64,000 nt of DNA from Lophius americanus (lineage: Eukaryota > Chordata > Actinopteri > Lophiiformes > Lophiidae). Positions within the stretch are counted from its first letter, which is position 1, and each line of letters begins with the position of its first letter. Positions 12,841 through 25,525 of this stretch are shown piece by piece. The notes beneath the pieces are model-generated. The model was given only the letters and a program-made list of their open reading frames with translations, was not told the DNA's origin and ran no database searches. Made by a program: the position numbers and the translations under genes. The stretch covers positions 4,031,001 to 4,095,000 of the forward strand of contig JBBDHG010000043.1 in assembly GCA_037951165.1 (NCBI GenBank). Direction: 5' to 3'.

Positions 12841-14049
12841 AGGAGTATATGTATACGGAAAAACAACAACAATGCTCTATTTCAGCGTGGCCACAGCGCC
12901 TCATCTGCTTCACAACCACCCCAGTTTGGACATCAGTTGTTTGTGTTGTGTGTTCATATTGATTTGGCATACTGTAGGTTTTTACGTTGGATGCCTTTAC
13001 TGACGCAACCCTCCCCACCTATCAAGTCTTGGGACCGGCACTAGGAGAACACTGACACTGTGTTTTCTGAATTGTCTCGTTATTTGAGGAAAACAATGAA
13101 TGGTCGTTGTTTCCATGTGATTCAAACATTTCTGTGTTGATACGTTTTTAAGTATTTGGGATCAATCTGAAGGAATTCCAATAAAAGCCTGACAGGTGAG
13201 GATCGGATGAGGATGACATGCATGAAATCATTTTATGAAAGGTTGGCACAGTATTTTAACAACATCTGATTTGCAAATGTGGGCACTTATGAAGTATGCT
13301 AGACAGAGATTTAATAATGTTTGGACTGCATTAACTTTAAGAGCAGCATTTTGTGTTGAAAGCGGAACAAAAACGTCTTATCTAATGCTATTTAAACTGT
13401 TCTTGTTTGATCTGGCTACAGCACAAAGCTGATAAAACTACCAATAAACCGATTGGCCTACTTGCCAGTTATGAGAACCAACAATGTCAGTACATCCATG
13501 TTTTGTGTGAAAAATGAGTATGCGCCCACAACTTGAGACATTGCCAGATGTTAACTTGCATATTTTGGGCAATCAGAAAATTTTAAGTGAGCAACCTTAT
13601 AGACAACATTTCAGCTCCAGTTTGCTGGATTTGGAGAACACTTGTCTTGGTTTGGCAGGGAATCAGTTGTTGACTAATGACTGTTGAAATCAGAAGTTGC
13701 CTTATATCAACTCCTAGCGGGCCAATCCTGTCATCCAATCATAAACATTGCCAGCTTGGCCGTCACCAACTTTGGATTGGACAATAAGGAAAAAAATAAA
13801 AAAGAGATGACGTCAACTGATGTAACTGTCCTGGATATGAGTCCCATTACTCCTCCTGCCCTGTTAAACATTTTCAGCTGTTGCTCCAGAGCTTGATCAG
13901 AGCCACTCCACAATTCTCCATACCAGCCAGGAGGTTTGCGTAACACTCATACACACATTCATACACACCGGTCAGCCTCAACATTGAAACTACACGGGTA
14001 ATATTGTGTAGAACCGCTTTCTGCCACCAAATCAGCTCTGTGATATGAT

Positions 14050-14520
14050 GTGTGTTCTGAGATACACATCTGTATCGGAACCAACATTATCTTTTTGCAA
14101 AACTTATGTGACAGAAGCTCCTTTGTGGGATTGGACCACATGGGCTAGCCTTCACTCCTCAAATGCAATATCACTCCTCATGGGCGTCCATAACTTTATC
14201 GTTCATTAGTTGTCCCTCCTTAGACAATTTTGGTTGGGACTAACCACTGAACACCTGGAACACCCAAAAAGATATACATTTTCGGAGAAGATCTTACCAA
14301 GTTGTCCAGCCATCACCTCTTCGCCCCGGTTAAAGCAGCTCAGATTGTTATGCCTGTCTATTTGTCCTGGTATCAACACATCAATTATTCGGAAAAATGT
14401 TGCTGTCTAAACTCATCCCAGCCACTGACAGGTGTCATGGTAATGAAATAATCAATGGTATTCTGACCTTACCTGTTTGTGGTTGTAATATTATGGCTCA
14501 TTGGTGTAAATCAAATTTTG
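14050..14520 (-). mobile_element. Tc1-like element remnant, same family
   Basis: Contains gattggaccacatgggctag, gttgtccagccatcacctct, cagccactgacaggtgtcatg and the terminal tgtaatattatggctcattggtgt. No open transposase frame remains. A further terminus-like scrap lies at 14640-14672 (ggttgtaatgttctggctgatt). Confidence 0.7.
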
Positions 14521-15208
14521 AGTCCTTTAGTACCATATTGGTCTTTTTGGTAACCAGTCCCGATAAAGCATGGTGAGATTTTATTTAAAAGGGGATATTC
14601 TTTATTTAGTTGAGCAAAAATCCTTTTTTTAAATTCTTTGTGGTGGTTGTAATGTTCTGGCTGATTCGTGCAGAATATTATAAATGCTATTTAATGCTTA
14701 ATGCCCAAAATATGTAAGCTAGCATCTTTAGTTTCTCAATGCTGGGGGCCCACACTGTTGTGAACAGTAGGTCATTGAAGTTTTCTTCTACTTTGTACTC
14801 TCTACTTCCCTACATTTGTCCGACAGCTGTGGTGACACATTACTTTTCATGAACAATGTCCCAAACTGCCTTCTGAAGTAGGAGAAATGTTTCTCGACCC
14901 TTATAGAAACACTGAGTTCTAAATCATGCCTTTGTCGCAAACATTTAAAGTCGACATATTTTCATTGACGTTCGAGATAAGAACCAGAAGCCAACCCCAC
15001 CCTTACCTGCGACTAACAGGTCAGGGGTTTTTTCCCTAAGAAATTCTTTTGACACTGGAAATAACGACAAATTTCTTCAGTTCATGAGAGACGGGTGGAT
15101 AAAGTTCTGGTGAATTATATTGTATGGGGATATTTTATGAGTTATGCTCCAGAAACAACATGATTGTAAATAGATAGACATGCTGGTTGCTATAACCACC
15201 GAGACACA

Positions 15209-15242
15209 TGCATACACACACACACACCCACACACACACACG
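15209..15242. repeat. (CA)n microsatellite
   Basis: Short CA-rich run broken by a ccc. Confidence 0.85.
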
Positions 15243-15499
15243 TACATACACGTGAGCGTGCAGTCACACACGCATTTGTCCTTGAAGTTGATGTGTAGAC
15301 TTTTCTATATACTTGTCAGTGTAAGCCAATTATAATTTGTGCAAAGTCTATCTCTGGTAAATACACAAAATACGAGAGGTGAACTCTCTTTCTTTCTAAA
15401 CTTGTAGGTTCTGTCCACCACTGGATCCTGCAATTTAAAAGTTGTTTTTTACAGTCAATGTGAGTCCTGCTGGAGAGTTTTAGCAGGTAAACAAAAACT

Positions 15500-15989
15500 G
15501 AAACACTTGACTGGGAACTTGAAGCACGCGGCCTGACCGTACGGTACAGCTCTCAGCCCTCTCGATGTGCTCTGCAACGTGACTGCTCTGTTGCCATTCG
15601 TCTTACGTCAATGCCACGCTCTTAGCTCCACCCCTTTCGTGTCCTGAAAGTGTGTCACTGGGTTAAAGTGGCTCGAGCGGCCGTGCAGAGGGGCGTGGCC
15701 GACAAATGGGTCACATGGGCAAACCCAGGAACATTTAGTTCTCTTGACTACCCGCAGCCTCACACAGGGAAGTTAGTTCCTAAGGTTTAGACGTCTGAGT
15801 ACGACCTCTTCACTTTCTCAGAGTCTTTGCAGAATATTTCAGGAGCAGTTTACTGATGTGAGCACCACAACTGAAGATTAACTCGCTGTGCTCTTACTTA
15901 AGTTTGGCTTCCGTTTGCTGTCGTAACTACAACAAAGGTGAAAGACAATTTAGTTTAAAGACTGTTGGAGATTTTTTCCTCGAACGGAG
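15500..15989 (+). promoter_or_regulatory. nr1d2 proximal promoter and 5' UTR region (candidate)
   Basis: A GC-richer stretch immediately 5' of the nr1d2 start codon. It holds TTACGTCA (15603-15610, an ATF/E4BP4-like site), a GGGCGTGG Sp1/KLF-type box near 15691, and CAAATGGGTCA (15703-15713), one base off the RORE consensus WAWNTRGGTCA. No clear TATA box is visible and the start site cannot be fixed from sequence. Rev-erb genes are known RORE and D-box targets; use of these sites here is inference. Confidence 0.4.
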
Positions 15990-18900
15990 ATGCCTGAGGA
16001 TATTGGAGCAGCCAAGCCTGGTAAGACATGTTTTGATTAAATAACTAATAGTGACAACAAATGTCAAATTCATCCTCAATACTGTGATATAATGCTTAAT
16101 GGTGCATTTCATTTTCTAAATGTGATATTAATAAGTGGGAAATAACTGAAATGTTAAAAATACCAAAAGTCAAAGAACGTACCAAATTAATGCATTTGAA
16201 TAGGCTCGAGCCTGAAGTATTTTCTGGTTGACAGAACGAGAATGAATGAGGGCGGAATTTCACGGTATTTTAACATTTTCTCTTGCATCATTATCATCGT
16301 GTTATGGTGAGGCATGTTTTAATAAGTTGTTATAAAGAATTGTCATTTGCGTGTAACCGTGTTATTAAACCGGGTTAGAAATGCTAACGATGCGCTGCGT
16401 AGCTGCTACATTGTTCACAACAACAGTGCTTGTCTAGATCGGTCCCGCTCACATGGACAGAGTATCCTAGCCATGTGCCCGTGTGTGTACAGGCTTTGGG
16501 AACACGTTTCTGATTGGTCTTAGGTTGTTCCCATCTGCGCACATGCTGTACTTGTGCTTGTCCCTGATTGGCTGTTGCGCAGCTAGTGACGTAGAATATT
16601 GAATAATCCGAGCTGTACACAGCAGACCCGGCGTGCGGCACAGCAGAAGGTACACGTGAGAGGAAAAGAGACGGCAGCGGCTGACCTAGATTTCTCTCCT
16701 TGCTCTTGGCTTGTACAGAGATTCATGACAGGTCCACGTGTGTTGGGCTGTGAAAGAGAACAGTCATGATAAGGGTTAGGTAATCATGTGCTTTTAAATG
16801 TAGGTGGGTTTATTATACTGGAAAAAAAATAACACATTAAAACAGTTTTTACATGCATCACTTTATAGGTTCACACATGCACTTTAGATGAGATTTCAAA
16901 ATGTTTTTGAATGGTTATTGAAAGATTAAAATAGTCATATTTAATAAGAAAATATTAATTTTGCCTTGCTCAATGGCACCTGGAAAACTTAAAGCCTAAT
17001 TTAATTATTTACTAAACAAGCAGTAGCTTGCAACTCCACATGCCTCATTTCTGCAATAACTGCAGCCTCTTTTTTCTCTAATACCACATTCCTGCCATAA
17101 ACAACCAAGAGCTTGCCAGAAGCACAATGACATAAGTCAATGTTACACATTGCCTCTCTACATTCTTTTGTTCCTACACATGTTAAGCTGCTCTAGTGCT
17201 ATAGTGACCTGGTAGTCGGTCAGCAGAGTACACTCCCATAGAATAGGGGGCCAAGCATGTTATGTAACATGTAATCCAACCAGCAAACAATATTGGTGAT
17301 AAAGCAGGTTGTTCACAGCAGCCGACTCAAAGGTTTGTCAAGGACACCTGCCCTTCAAGAACTTCTAGGAATTGGTTTATTTGGTACACACAGTAACGAT
17401 TATTTTATTACTCCAGTTTAAATTTTAACTCTTGATTTGGCAGCTGTGATATGGAGTACTTTGGAAAAACATCTGATACGATTGTTGCCATAGTGTGTGT
17501 GTTATAATTTCTCAGAAACGGATTGGCCTGAGAACATGGTGTCACATGGCCGAATTTTGCATCATGTGTAATGCAGCGGTTTCTTCTCCTGTTACAAACA
17601 GCAGCAAAAATTTAAATGTTTTTCCTTTGTCCTTTAAAAATAGTTCATGCCAGAACTGTAGTGGTCGGTGTAACTTTACAAAATAAATACAATTACAAAA
17701 TGCACTCAAACAAATAAGTTATTCCACCATTGTCTTTGTTATTCTGTAAATGTGTGGCTATTGGGCTTCAAATATAACAGTCATTGAGGAAGTGAGGCCA
17801 TGTCATCATAGTTCATATTATTGAGTTTGCCTGTTTCCACAGTAGCAGTCAAATTTTCAAAAGATTCAACTCTTTATCCTGTTTCCAATAGTTCTCATTT
17901 TTTGGCCCCTGAAATGACATTTTCACATAAATGAAATGCCAAAGTTTAACTGTTTAATCCAAAAAACGTTTTTAGCTAATAAATCCTAAATTGGATGGCT
18001 GCCATAGCAAATAATATACATGCACTTGTATCTGAAGAGAAGAGGGGGGTCCTTTTTCTACTTTTTAGAAAAATATTTCACTGGCTCACTCTATTCCTTC
18101 TTCCTCAGGAGGAGTCATCGCCTACATCTCATCCGGCTCTGCCTCCAGCCCAGATTCCTGCATGAGTACCAGCCCCAGCGGCAGCTACCTGTCCAAATCC
18201 CCTTCTTTGTCCCGCCCCTCGCTACCGAGTAGAGCCGTGGGCATGGTGGTGGACGTCTCTCCGCCAGCCAAAAATCAGCGTAGCCATGGTGTGGAGAAGG
18301 CTGGGCGGTCCTCTACTGCAACTAAGAGCACCATCACCAGTAAGCCCAAAAGTTTTGCATTAATTACATTTCTACACTGTTTACCAAACTGATCTGGTGC
18401 ACGTCAATCACGTTTTATCTTTGCTTTTGCAGAAATCAACGGCATGGTGCTGTTATGCAAGGTGTGTGGGGATGTTGCCTCCGGCTTCCATTATGGTGTT
18501 CATGCTTGTGAGGGATGCAAGGTGAGAGAAGTTCACCATGAAGAGTTGTCTCCCCGCGTATTTGATTCCTATCTTTACGCACTCATGACTATTCTGGGGG
18601 ATCTTCTTTAGGGCTTCTTCAGGAGAAGCATCCAACAGAACATTCAGTACAAGAAGTGTCTTAAGATGGAGAACTGCACCATCATGAGGATCAACAGGAA
18701 CCGCTGCCAGCAGTGTCGCTTCAAGAAGTGTCTGGCGGTCGGCATGTCAAGAGATGGTGAGCACATCATTCCGTTATTGTCTGTCATCTGTTTCTCATTA
18801 AGGTTATTTCATATGGATAATCTCTAATTGCTGTCATTTCTTACCCTCAGCTGTGCGATTTGGGCGTATACCAAAGCGGGAAAAACAGAGGATGCTGCTG

Positions 18901-20869
18901 GAGATGCAGAACGCCATGAACAACATGATGAGCAACAACAGCCAGCTGCATAGCATGCTGCACGGCAACCAGAGCTCCTCACTCACCATGGAGGCCATGA
19001 CTAGCGACGCCAGCTCCTCACACTCCTCTTCCTCTTCTTCCAATTCCGCGTCGTGCTCAAACCCCTCCTCCCCACAGTGCCCCCGGGACTCCCAGTGTGT
19101 GGTGTCCATGGACACCAATTCGAGCTCCGCCTCCTCTTGCAGCTCAGACAGCGGTGAGGACGAGGCCGTTGCCAGGATGACGAGTCAGCACCAAGACCCC
19201 TTCACGAGTCAGCAAAGGTCACCGAGGCAGGGACAAACTTCAGAGACGAGGTGCGACAGCCGCATGGAGGAGCAGCGGGAGAGCTGGAACTCCTGGAACA
19301 ACGGTGTGGTTGTGGGAGGCTACCAGCATAGTTCATACAGCAACAGCCAAAACGTCACCAACACCTCTTATAGGGAAGAGCAGAGGGGACTATACCAGCA
19401 CCAGCACCAGCACCAGCACCAGCAGCAGCAGCAGCAGCACCAGCAGCAGCACCATCAGATCCACAGCGCCCCTAGCTGTGACCCATCAGAAGACAGCCAA
19501 AGACAGTTTGACTGCAAGGCACAGACTGCCTCCAGTGGCTACAGTGGACTGACACACTGTGTGAACAGCAGAACACACCTCGTGAGTAAATTTACCTTAT
19601 AAGTTATTTAAAAGAAGCCATAGGATTAAGATCAACCTCCCTGACCCAGTCATTCCCTTTTCCCAGGTATGTCCGATGAACATATCACCATATGTGGACC
19701 CCCGCAAGCCAAGCCAGGAGGTCTGGGAGGAGTTCTCCATGAGCTTCACCCCTGCTGTGCAGGAGGTGGTCGACTTCGCTAAGAGGATCCCAGGCTTCCG
19801 CAACCTACCCGAGAACGACCAAGTCAGCTTGCTCAAAGCTGGAACTTTTGAGGTAAAGACCAAATGTACAAAACATCAGTGCTCATTGTTAGTTTGTCCA
19901 CGCTTTGAAGCCAAACACGGCAGGGTCTTCGAACACCTCTGAGTACAGGAACCAGTGTGGCTTCCCCAAACATCCCACTGTCAGCTGTGTCTGCCGACTA
20001 ATATTTGCTCTGATAACAGGAGAGGGAATAAAAGAGGCTCCACAAATGTCTCTTGAGGATAGGATTCACGCTATCATTACGCTCATCTTCTGAGCTCAGA
20101 CACACACACTGCAGCTGACCACAGTATTCAGTGTACACAGATTTATCCAAAAATTTGCTTCCCTTGGTGACAAATTTGTTCATTTATAGTCCACCGACAA
20201 GTTTCACTTGGCAGAATCCCCTCAGAGCATTAAAAAGTCTACTCTTCAACTAAAATACATTCCGATAAAAGATAACTTATAACTTCTAAGGAGTATTTTT
20301 ATTGATCATAAGATGAGTGAATCTGCGTTGTAAACCATAAGTTAAAAGAAGTTCCCTCATCTTAAATCCCAGGTGCTGATGGTCCGGTTCGCCTCGCTGT
20401 TCAACGTGTCCGAGCGGACTGTGACCTTCCTGAGCGGCAAACGCTACAGCCTCGACACGCTACGGTCGCTGGGTGCCGGCGAGCTGCTCAACTCAATGTG
20501 CGAGTTCAGCGAGAAGCTAGCTGCACTGAGGCTCGACTCTGACGAAATGAGCCTCTTCACGGCCGTGGTGCTCGTCTCAGCCGGTAAGAATGCTTCAAAC
20601 TCAGATTATGTAAAACATTCACAAACCCCATCTCCGTCCTCCAACACTAACCGTGTCGCCCTTTTTCAGATCGCTCAGGTATACAGGACCTTAACTCTGT
20701 CGAGGCCCTGCAGGACAAACTGATCCGTGCCCTGCGGAACCTGGTGATGCAGAACCACAGTGATGAGTCGGCCACCACCTTCACCAAGCTGCTCCTCAAG
20801 CTTCCAGAGCTGCGTTCCCTCAACAACATGCACTCGGAGGAATTGCTTTCCTTCAAAGTTCACCCGTGA
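15990..20869 (+). CDS. nr1d2: Rev-erb beta nuclear receptor (NR1D2)
   Basis: Eight coding exons: 15990-16020, 18109-18339, 18433-18521, 18612-18756, 18851-19581, 19667-19852, 20373-20583, 20670-20869. Phases close to give 607 aa (human 579). The protein starts MPEDIGAAKPGGVIAYISSG, and GGVIAYISS is the Rev-erb N-terminal signature. The DNA-binding domain is at about residues 96-161 (CKVCGDVASGFHYGVHACEG, P-box EGCKG), followed by AVRFGRIPKREKQRM. The long hinge is Ser-rich with a His/Gln run at about 346-368. The ligand-binding domain runs from VCPM to FKVHP and lacks an AF-2 helix, as in all Rev-erbs. It keeps the heme ligands Cys411 (VCPM) and His596 (NNMHSEE), matching human C384 and H568. 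It should be a heme-sensing repressor of RORE-controlled clock and metabolic genes with NCoR. Whether this is the teleost a or b paralogue cannot be told. Confidence 0.97.
16021..18108 (+). other. nr1d2 intron 1
   Basis: From gtaaga to ttcctcag. Apart from the element cluster at 16440-16745 it has one D-box-like TTATGTAA at 17260-17267. No coding exon is seen. Confidence 0.7.
16440..16745. promoter_or_regulatory. Promoter-like circadian element cluster in nr1d2 intron 1
   Basis: Within about 230 bases lie two inverted CCAAT boxes (ATTGG at 16513 and 16567), a half-CRE TGACGT (16587-16592), E-box CACGTG (16653-16658), a perfect minus-strand RORE AATCTAGGTCA (plus strand tgacctagatt, 16682-16692) and a second E-box CACGTG (16735-16740). 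The surrounding GC content is higher than in flanking intron. E-boxes (CLOCK:BMAL1) and ROREs (ROR/Rev-erb) are the known inputs to vertebrate Nr1d genes. That this acts as an alternative promoter or enhancer is inference. Confidence 0.5.
19391..19457 (+). repeat. CAC/CAG triplet run coding a His/Gln tract in Nr1d2
   Basis: In-frame runs of CAG CAC, then CAG, inside exon 5 encode alternating Q-H followed by Q-rich sequence in the hinge region of Rev-erb beta. Such a tract is likely length-polymorphic. It is a lineage-specific insertion compared with the human hinge as I remember it. Confidence 0.85.
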
Positions 20870-21875
20870 GAGAGCGTCCCTAGAGGGTTCACCCGTGCCC
20901 TAATCCACACGCCACCAGGACCTGCCTCTTACCGCGCCCCCTGTAACCGACCAACCTATCTATGTGTTTGTTTCTAGAATGTATTTTTTTAAATTCTATT
21001 TTTGTTAAGCAGTCCGGTTGGAGTCTGCCCAGAGAAGAATATGAAACTGTACTGTATTTATAGAAATGATAGCTTGTTGCACACAAACACACGTGTGTCA
21101 GAGGGTATTAGTTTTGAGGAGCGCTTTTCAGATTTGAGAGAAATGAGAGTAATTAACTGGCTTTAAGAGAAAAATAGAAACTGATTGATTGATCCGAAAG
21201 CCATTTAATTCCAAAGTGTATTAACTGAGTGGGTGAATCTGAGACGATTATATAACCTTGCAATACCGTCTGTTTGTTTGGTCCAATGCTTTTGACTGAC
21301 ACGCGTCTGCGAGAAAAGCAAGCTATCAGATAATGTATTGAAGAATGTGTGACGATCGCTGCTAATGCATGGCTGTACTTAATGCAAACAAACAGTACTG
21401 GGATCCTCTTCCCCCCACCGCCACCACAGAAAGCATTACTTCATTCTGCATTCTGTTCATTTACGTGTTTAACATCACGTCAGCCGCCTGTTGAACTCTT
21501 GGAGGGTCGATAATGCCATTTTCTTGCAACATTACTTTTGCACACGCTCAGGAGCAGAGAAAAACAACACAAAAATCCACAGCTGGTGCAACACTATGAG
21601 CAGCATGTAAAGGCTACATGTTTAAAGTGTTTTTGATGTTATCCCACTTTCTGGTTTTTACTACTTTTGTTTTTAATCAAACTTTGTGTGCTGTCAGCAT
21701 AGCACTGAATTGACACTTGTTTTTGTTATTCATTTTGTTGAAATATCAAGTTTCTTTCGCTGGCAACACTGCCATATGTAAATAACTACATGAATATATA
21801 TATATATAAATATCTAATGAATATAGAATATAAATATGATATAGTATAAATAAATGCAAGTGAAGAATACTTGGT
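20870..21875 (+). terminator. nr1d2 3' UTR and poly(A) signal
   Basis: About 1 kb of AT-rich sequence free of recognised repeats follows the stop, ending near AATAAA at 21849-21854. The signal is followed by a GT-rich stretch (cttggtctggtctgtattt), as expected for a cleavage site. Confidence 0.55.
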
Positions 21876-22239
21876 CTGGTCTGTATTTATTGGGAATGAA
21901 GTATTTAGAAAGTGAAAGGAAGCAGTGGCAACAATCCACCACTGGATGGAGTCCTTTGTCTACAGCTATATGACGTCACCCGTTGAAGGCGTGTCGTAAA
22001 GCGATTCTCTCCATATTGAAGTATAGATCATATGTCATCCAGCTTTAAAAGTCAACATCTACGTTATATACTGTATATGAGAAACAGGTTCCTTTCCACA
22101 ATGAAGACCTTACGCTGGAATATAAAATTACTTCATTGGTTTGCTACAGCCTTTCCTTGAAAACTATTCGGATAAAAATAGTGAAAAATAAATATAGAAA
22201 TGAATGATGACTTCTGAATGAATAATAAATGAATACCAG

Positions 22240-22849
22240 AGATATAAGGATATGAAAAAAAGAATAACACTTTACATGGGTATAGTGCAAATAGATAATA
22301 TGTGCAAAATGTAAAAATAACCCAAATATGCATGGAATAGATAAGACCTGAAATGTGCAGCCTGCAATTTCTAAAGTCCAAATACCAGTATTGACTCCTG
22401 GTTTGATTGTTTATTGGTTTGAGTGTTTATCAGAGGGGGGGAGTGCTCTGATGCTTGGCCGTCACATCATGGAGGGGTTGTGAAACATTGTCCAAGATGC
22501 TGTGCAGCTTACCCAGCATCCTCCAACACCAAGTGGAGTGTCCAGTTCCACTTGGACCGGAGGTGAAGTTCATTTTTCAACCAGACCCATAGAAATCAAC
22601 AGAGGATCTTTTTGAAAACAAGGAGAATGATTGTGAAAGTGCAAGTAAATTAGCCGGAATTCCAATGATCTTTGAATAGTCTGAGGATTAGATGTTTGCA
22701 CACTTTTCAGATCAGCTACATAAAAGCCACACATAATCACACAATTGTACACAAAATAATCTATCATTCACTAAGAGATTGATGTACAGGTTTGGGATGT
22801 AGAGCCACACCAAACTTACATTAGATGACAGGCGTAGTACTACCAGCAC

Positions 22850-22895
<46 letters not shown>

Positions 22896-23170
22896 GCAAC
22901 AAACATTTAAATGGGGTGTTGTGTAGCATGAAATAAAGCCAAAGTGAAAAGCCCCTCATTCCCACTGTGAAGTCTGGTGCTGGATCTCTGAGGCTGTAGG
23001 TCTGTTTTTGTTTCTGGCTCTTCACTCTAGTTAGAAGACAGAGTTCCATGGACTCCATCAAACACCGTCAGAAACTGCATAAAATCCTGGCAGCCTCTTC
23101 CAGGAAACTTAAAGAGGGCCGCAGTTGGACCGTCCAGCAGGACAAAGATCCGTAGAGAATAAAACCTAAA
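22240..23170. repeat. Decayed LINE-like repeat with embedded GATA microsatellite
   Basis: The phrases atagtgcaaatagataatat, cttacccagcatcctccaac and ccagcaggacaaagatccgt resemble the 3' part of a LINE family common in fish (Rex6/Dong-type, by memory). There is no coding frame. Confidence 0.4.
22850..22895. repeat. (GATA)n microsatellite
   Basis: About eleven perfect tetramer copies. Confidence 0.95.
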
Positions 23171-23309
23171 CCCCACAGATGGGGGATGAGAGGCAGCGTC
23201 CAGTCCAGAGTTTGGGGCTAGATTTTTGTGAATAATTTGAATTAAATTTGACGGGCATAGACAATAAAGGCTTTCCTTTTATGACTTCCTGGACCGTTGG
23301 AGTAAACCT

Positions 23310-23420
23310 GAGCATCTGGATAGGAACCCACTCAAACTAAGGGAGAACATGCAAACCCCATACAAAGAGGTCCTAGGTCCAAACGTGGATCTGAACTTGT
23401 GAGAGGCTTTGAGGGAACAC
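23310..23420. repeat. Fragment of a widespread fish repeat
   Basis: Contains gggagaacatgcaaacccca followed by a decayed tail, the same repeat type as 55197-55455. Identification is by resemblance. Confidence 0.45.
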
Positions 23421-23532
23421 TGCTAGCCACTTGCACAACCTGTTGATGATGTCATTGGGTGGGATGGCAGCCCACTCTTGAGTCAGAGCCACTGCTACTA
23501 AGACTGTGGAGGATGTTCATTCTGACCCTGAT

Positions 23533-23552
23533 CCCCCCCCCCCCCCCCCCCC
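23533..23552. repeat. Poly(C) run
   Basis: Twenty consecutive C residues. The true length is prone to sequencing error. Confidence 0.9.
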
Positions 23553-25029
23553 AGATGTGTGGCGTTCTTGCAAATGCCATCTTCATATCTTTGAGAAAGT
23601 CAGGTTAGTTTAATAAGGTTCTAAGAGGTGGTCCAGAGAAAATATATATTTTTAAGGAATTTATATATTTAACCCTCACCACAACATGACAAACTTTTAA
23701 ATGTTTTTTAAGTTAAAGTATTAAATATGTAATAAATAAATAAAGTCAGTTTTGTCAGTTGAACCATCCTGCCCACAGTGGTTGGGGTCAGTTTGCAGGG
23801 ATATCCTCTTCCGGGTTTAAACCTTTTTTTTAGAATGTCAAAGAGAATTAGGCCTGTGTCACCTCATATTTTTACCCCTGTGAAACAGGAAGTCATTGTT
23901 CACCACGTCAGACTTCCTACTCAAAGGGTTGAAGCTAAATATGAAATATGACTGGAAATATGATTCAGTTACCTTTTAATGACAGGATATCCCGGTTTTA
24001 TAGAAAAATATTTGTTTTATGTTAAGAACGTGATGTCGTTATTCATTTTTTATTTTTGGTACCTCAGTAAAAGCTTGGATTTCTCTCTGTCTTTCTTTTC
24101 ATTTTCGAAAGGGTGCCAATAATCAATGGATCCCTCACTCAATCTATAGATCATCAGATAGTCAAATGCCATTGCAATAAAAAAATATAAGCAGGGCATT
24201 AAAGGAACTTCTAACTAAAGGAAGTTTAAAGGCGACAGCTGCTTCCGCTTCCTTTTAAAACCAGTTCCTGTCTGATATTCATACAACAGAATGTGAAACT
24301 CTTCACACACATATTTCATATTTCATATTTCGTGGTGCAAGCATAAACCTAAACCTCCATTTGAAAGCCAGAGATTATAAACCCGCTCTGTCTCGTACAT
24401 CTCCACGGCCCCCAGATGTTCAGAGTGAAAGAATCTTCAACAGGATCGCTGGTTCCCTCAGATGCTTCCTGGGTCAGATGCTCAAATAAAATATAACTTC
24501 AAAGAGGAGTTTTAGAGCCTGTAAACCTGTCCGGTCCCAGTCCTCCCATTGCTGCTGCTGTGACGGGGAAAATCAAGAGATATATTGCACTAATAAATAC
24601 CTCTAAACGGTGCCAGACCTCGAGTAAAAGTTTACAGCTGGTTGTAAAGAAGCAAAAGGAAGGCAGAGGATCAACTCTCATTCAACTCTTCTCTTCTTCC
24701 CTCCCATTTGGTGCAGTGACCTAGTTTGTGCAAAACGCTGCAGAAATGCACGAACGTGATGAAGGGAAGATTCTGCAGCCTAAACAGACACCTCGATTCC
24801 ACCACAGGTTCTGTATACTTACCGTAGTATTTTTTATATAATCTACACGCAGCACACGACGAAAAATGCCGCAAAATTGATGCCGCTGAAGATCTATTCC
24901 ACTTTATTCTTATCTATTTTTTTCAATTCTATTCTGGGCGAAGATTGTTGATTACTGTGACAAAATAGAAACATAGAAAAATCCGGGTTTAATGTCAATG
25001 TTAGGGTTGTATATTATATACTGTTTTAC

Positions 25030-25380
25030 CTCTGCCAAGAAAGGATGTTATGTTTTCACTCCTGTCGGTCCGTAAGCTCGATTCCGGAAAAACTAATGGA
25101 GGGATTTGCTTGAAATTTTACACAGAGGAAGGTTTTGGCAAATCCTAAAAACCATAAAATTTTGGTGACTTTATGTGTTTCTAGAGTAAAATCAAATCCG
25201 ATCAAACAATAAGCCTTTTGGAGTAGTGATGTCACAATGTGAGTATACGCTCTCTTGAAACCTTGTCCATTATTGATGCCTTTGTTCCTTTGATTCCTGT
25301 GATAATCCTTTTGGGGTGGAGCCGGGGGCTCAGTGGGCCGAACAGAGACGCTGACCTGAAAGGCTCAAGAGCGAAATCTG
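25030..25380. repeat. Dispersed fish repeat (tacctctgccaagaaagg type)
   Basis: Opens with cctctgccaagaaaggatgttatgttttc and continues with gaaattttacacagagg. It ends near the phrase ggtggagccgggggctcagt. A scrap of the same start (acctctgccgaggcccagca) recurs at 50055. Non-coding. Confidence 0.45.
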
Positions 25381-25478
25381 CATGAAATTTTTCCTAAACG
25401 TAGGGTACTGTTGATGTTTTTGTTGATGGTTCATTCTGGAGAGGAACAGGAAATTACACAATTAAGTCTGTTTAAAAT

Positions 25479-25525
25479 ACTTTTCTATTCCCAAACTTTT
25501 CTATTCCCAAACTTTTCTATTCCCA
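25479..25525. repeat. 16-bp tandem triplication (acttttctattcccaa)
   Basis: Three head-to-tail copies of a 16-base unit, the last missing one base. Confidence 0.95.

Larger units (their letters stand above)
5346..15500. other. Intergenic region ube2e to nr1d2, repeat-rich
   Basis: About 10 kb with no gene I can support. It holds an ATTC microsatellite (5686-5708), a possible LINE-related block (6120-6400), a degenerate 15-bp minisatellite (7717-8231), a dispersed repeat (8750-9260), a LINE C-terminal fragment (10384-10665), a broken Tc1-like transposase (11240-11850) and two further Tc1-like remnants (12560-12840 and 14050-14520). A CA-rich microsatellite lies at 15209-15242. NKIRAS1 and RPL15, which lie between UBE2E1 and NR1D2 in human, were not seen. 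Confidence 0.7.

Noticed and set aside
22850..22895. CRISPR-like array (also 7717-8231 and 38107-38178)
   Set aside because: These are simple tandem repeats without spacers, in animal nuclear DNA.
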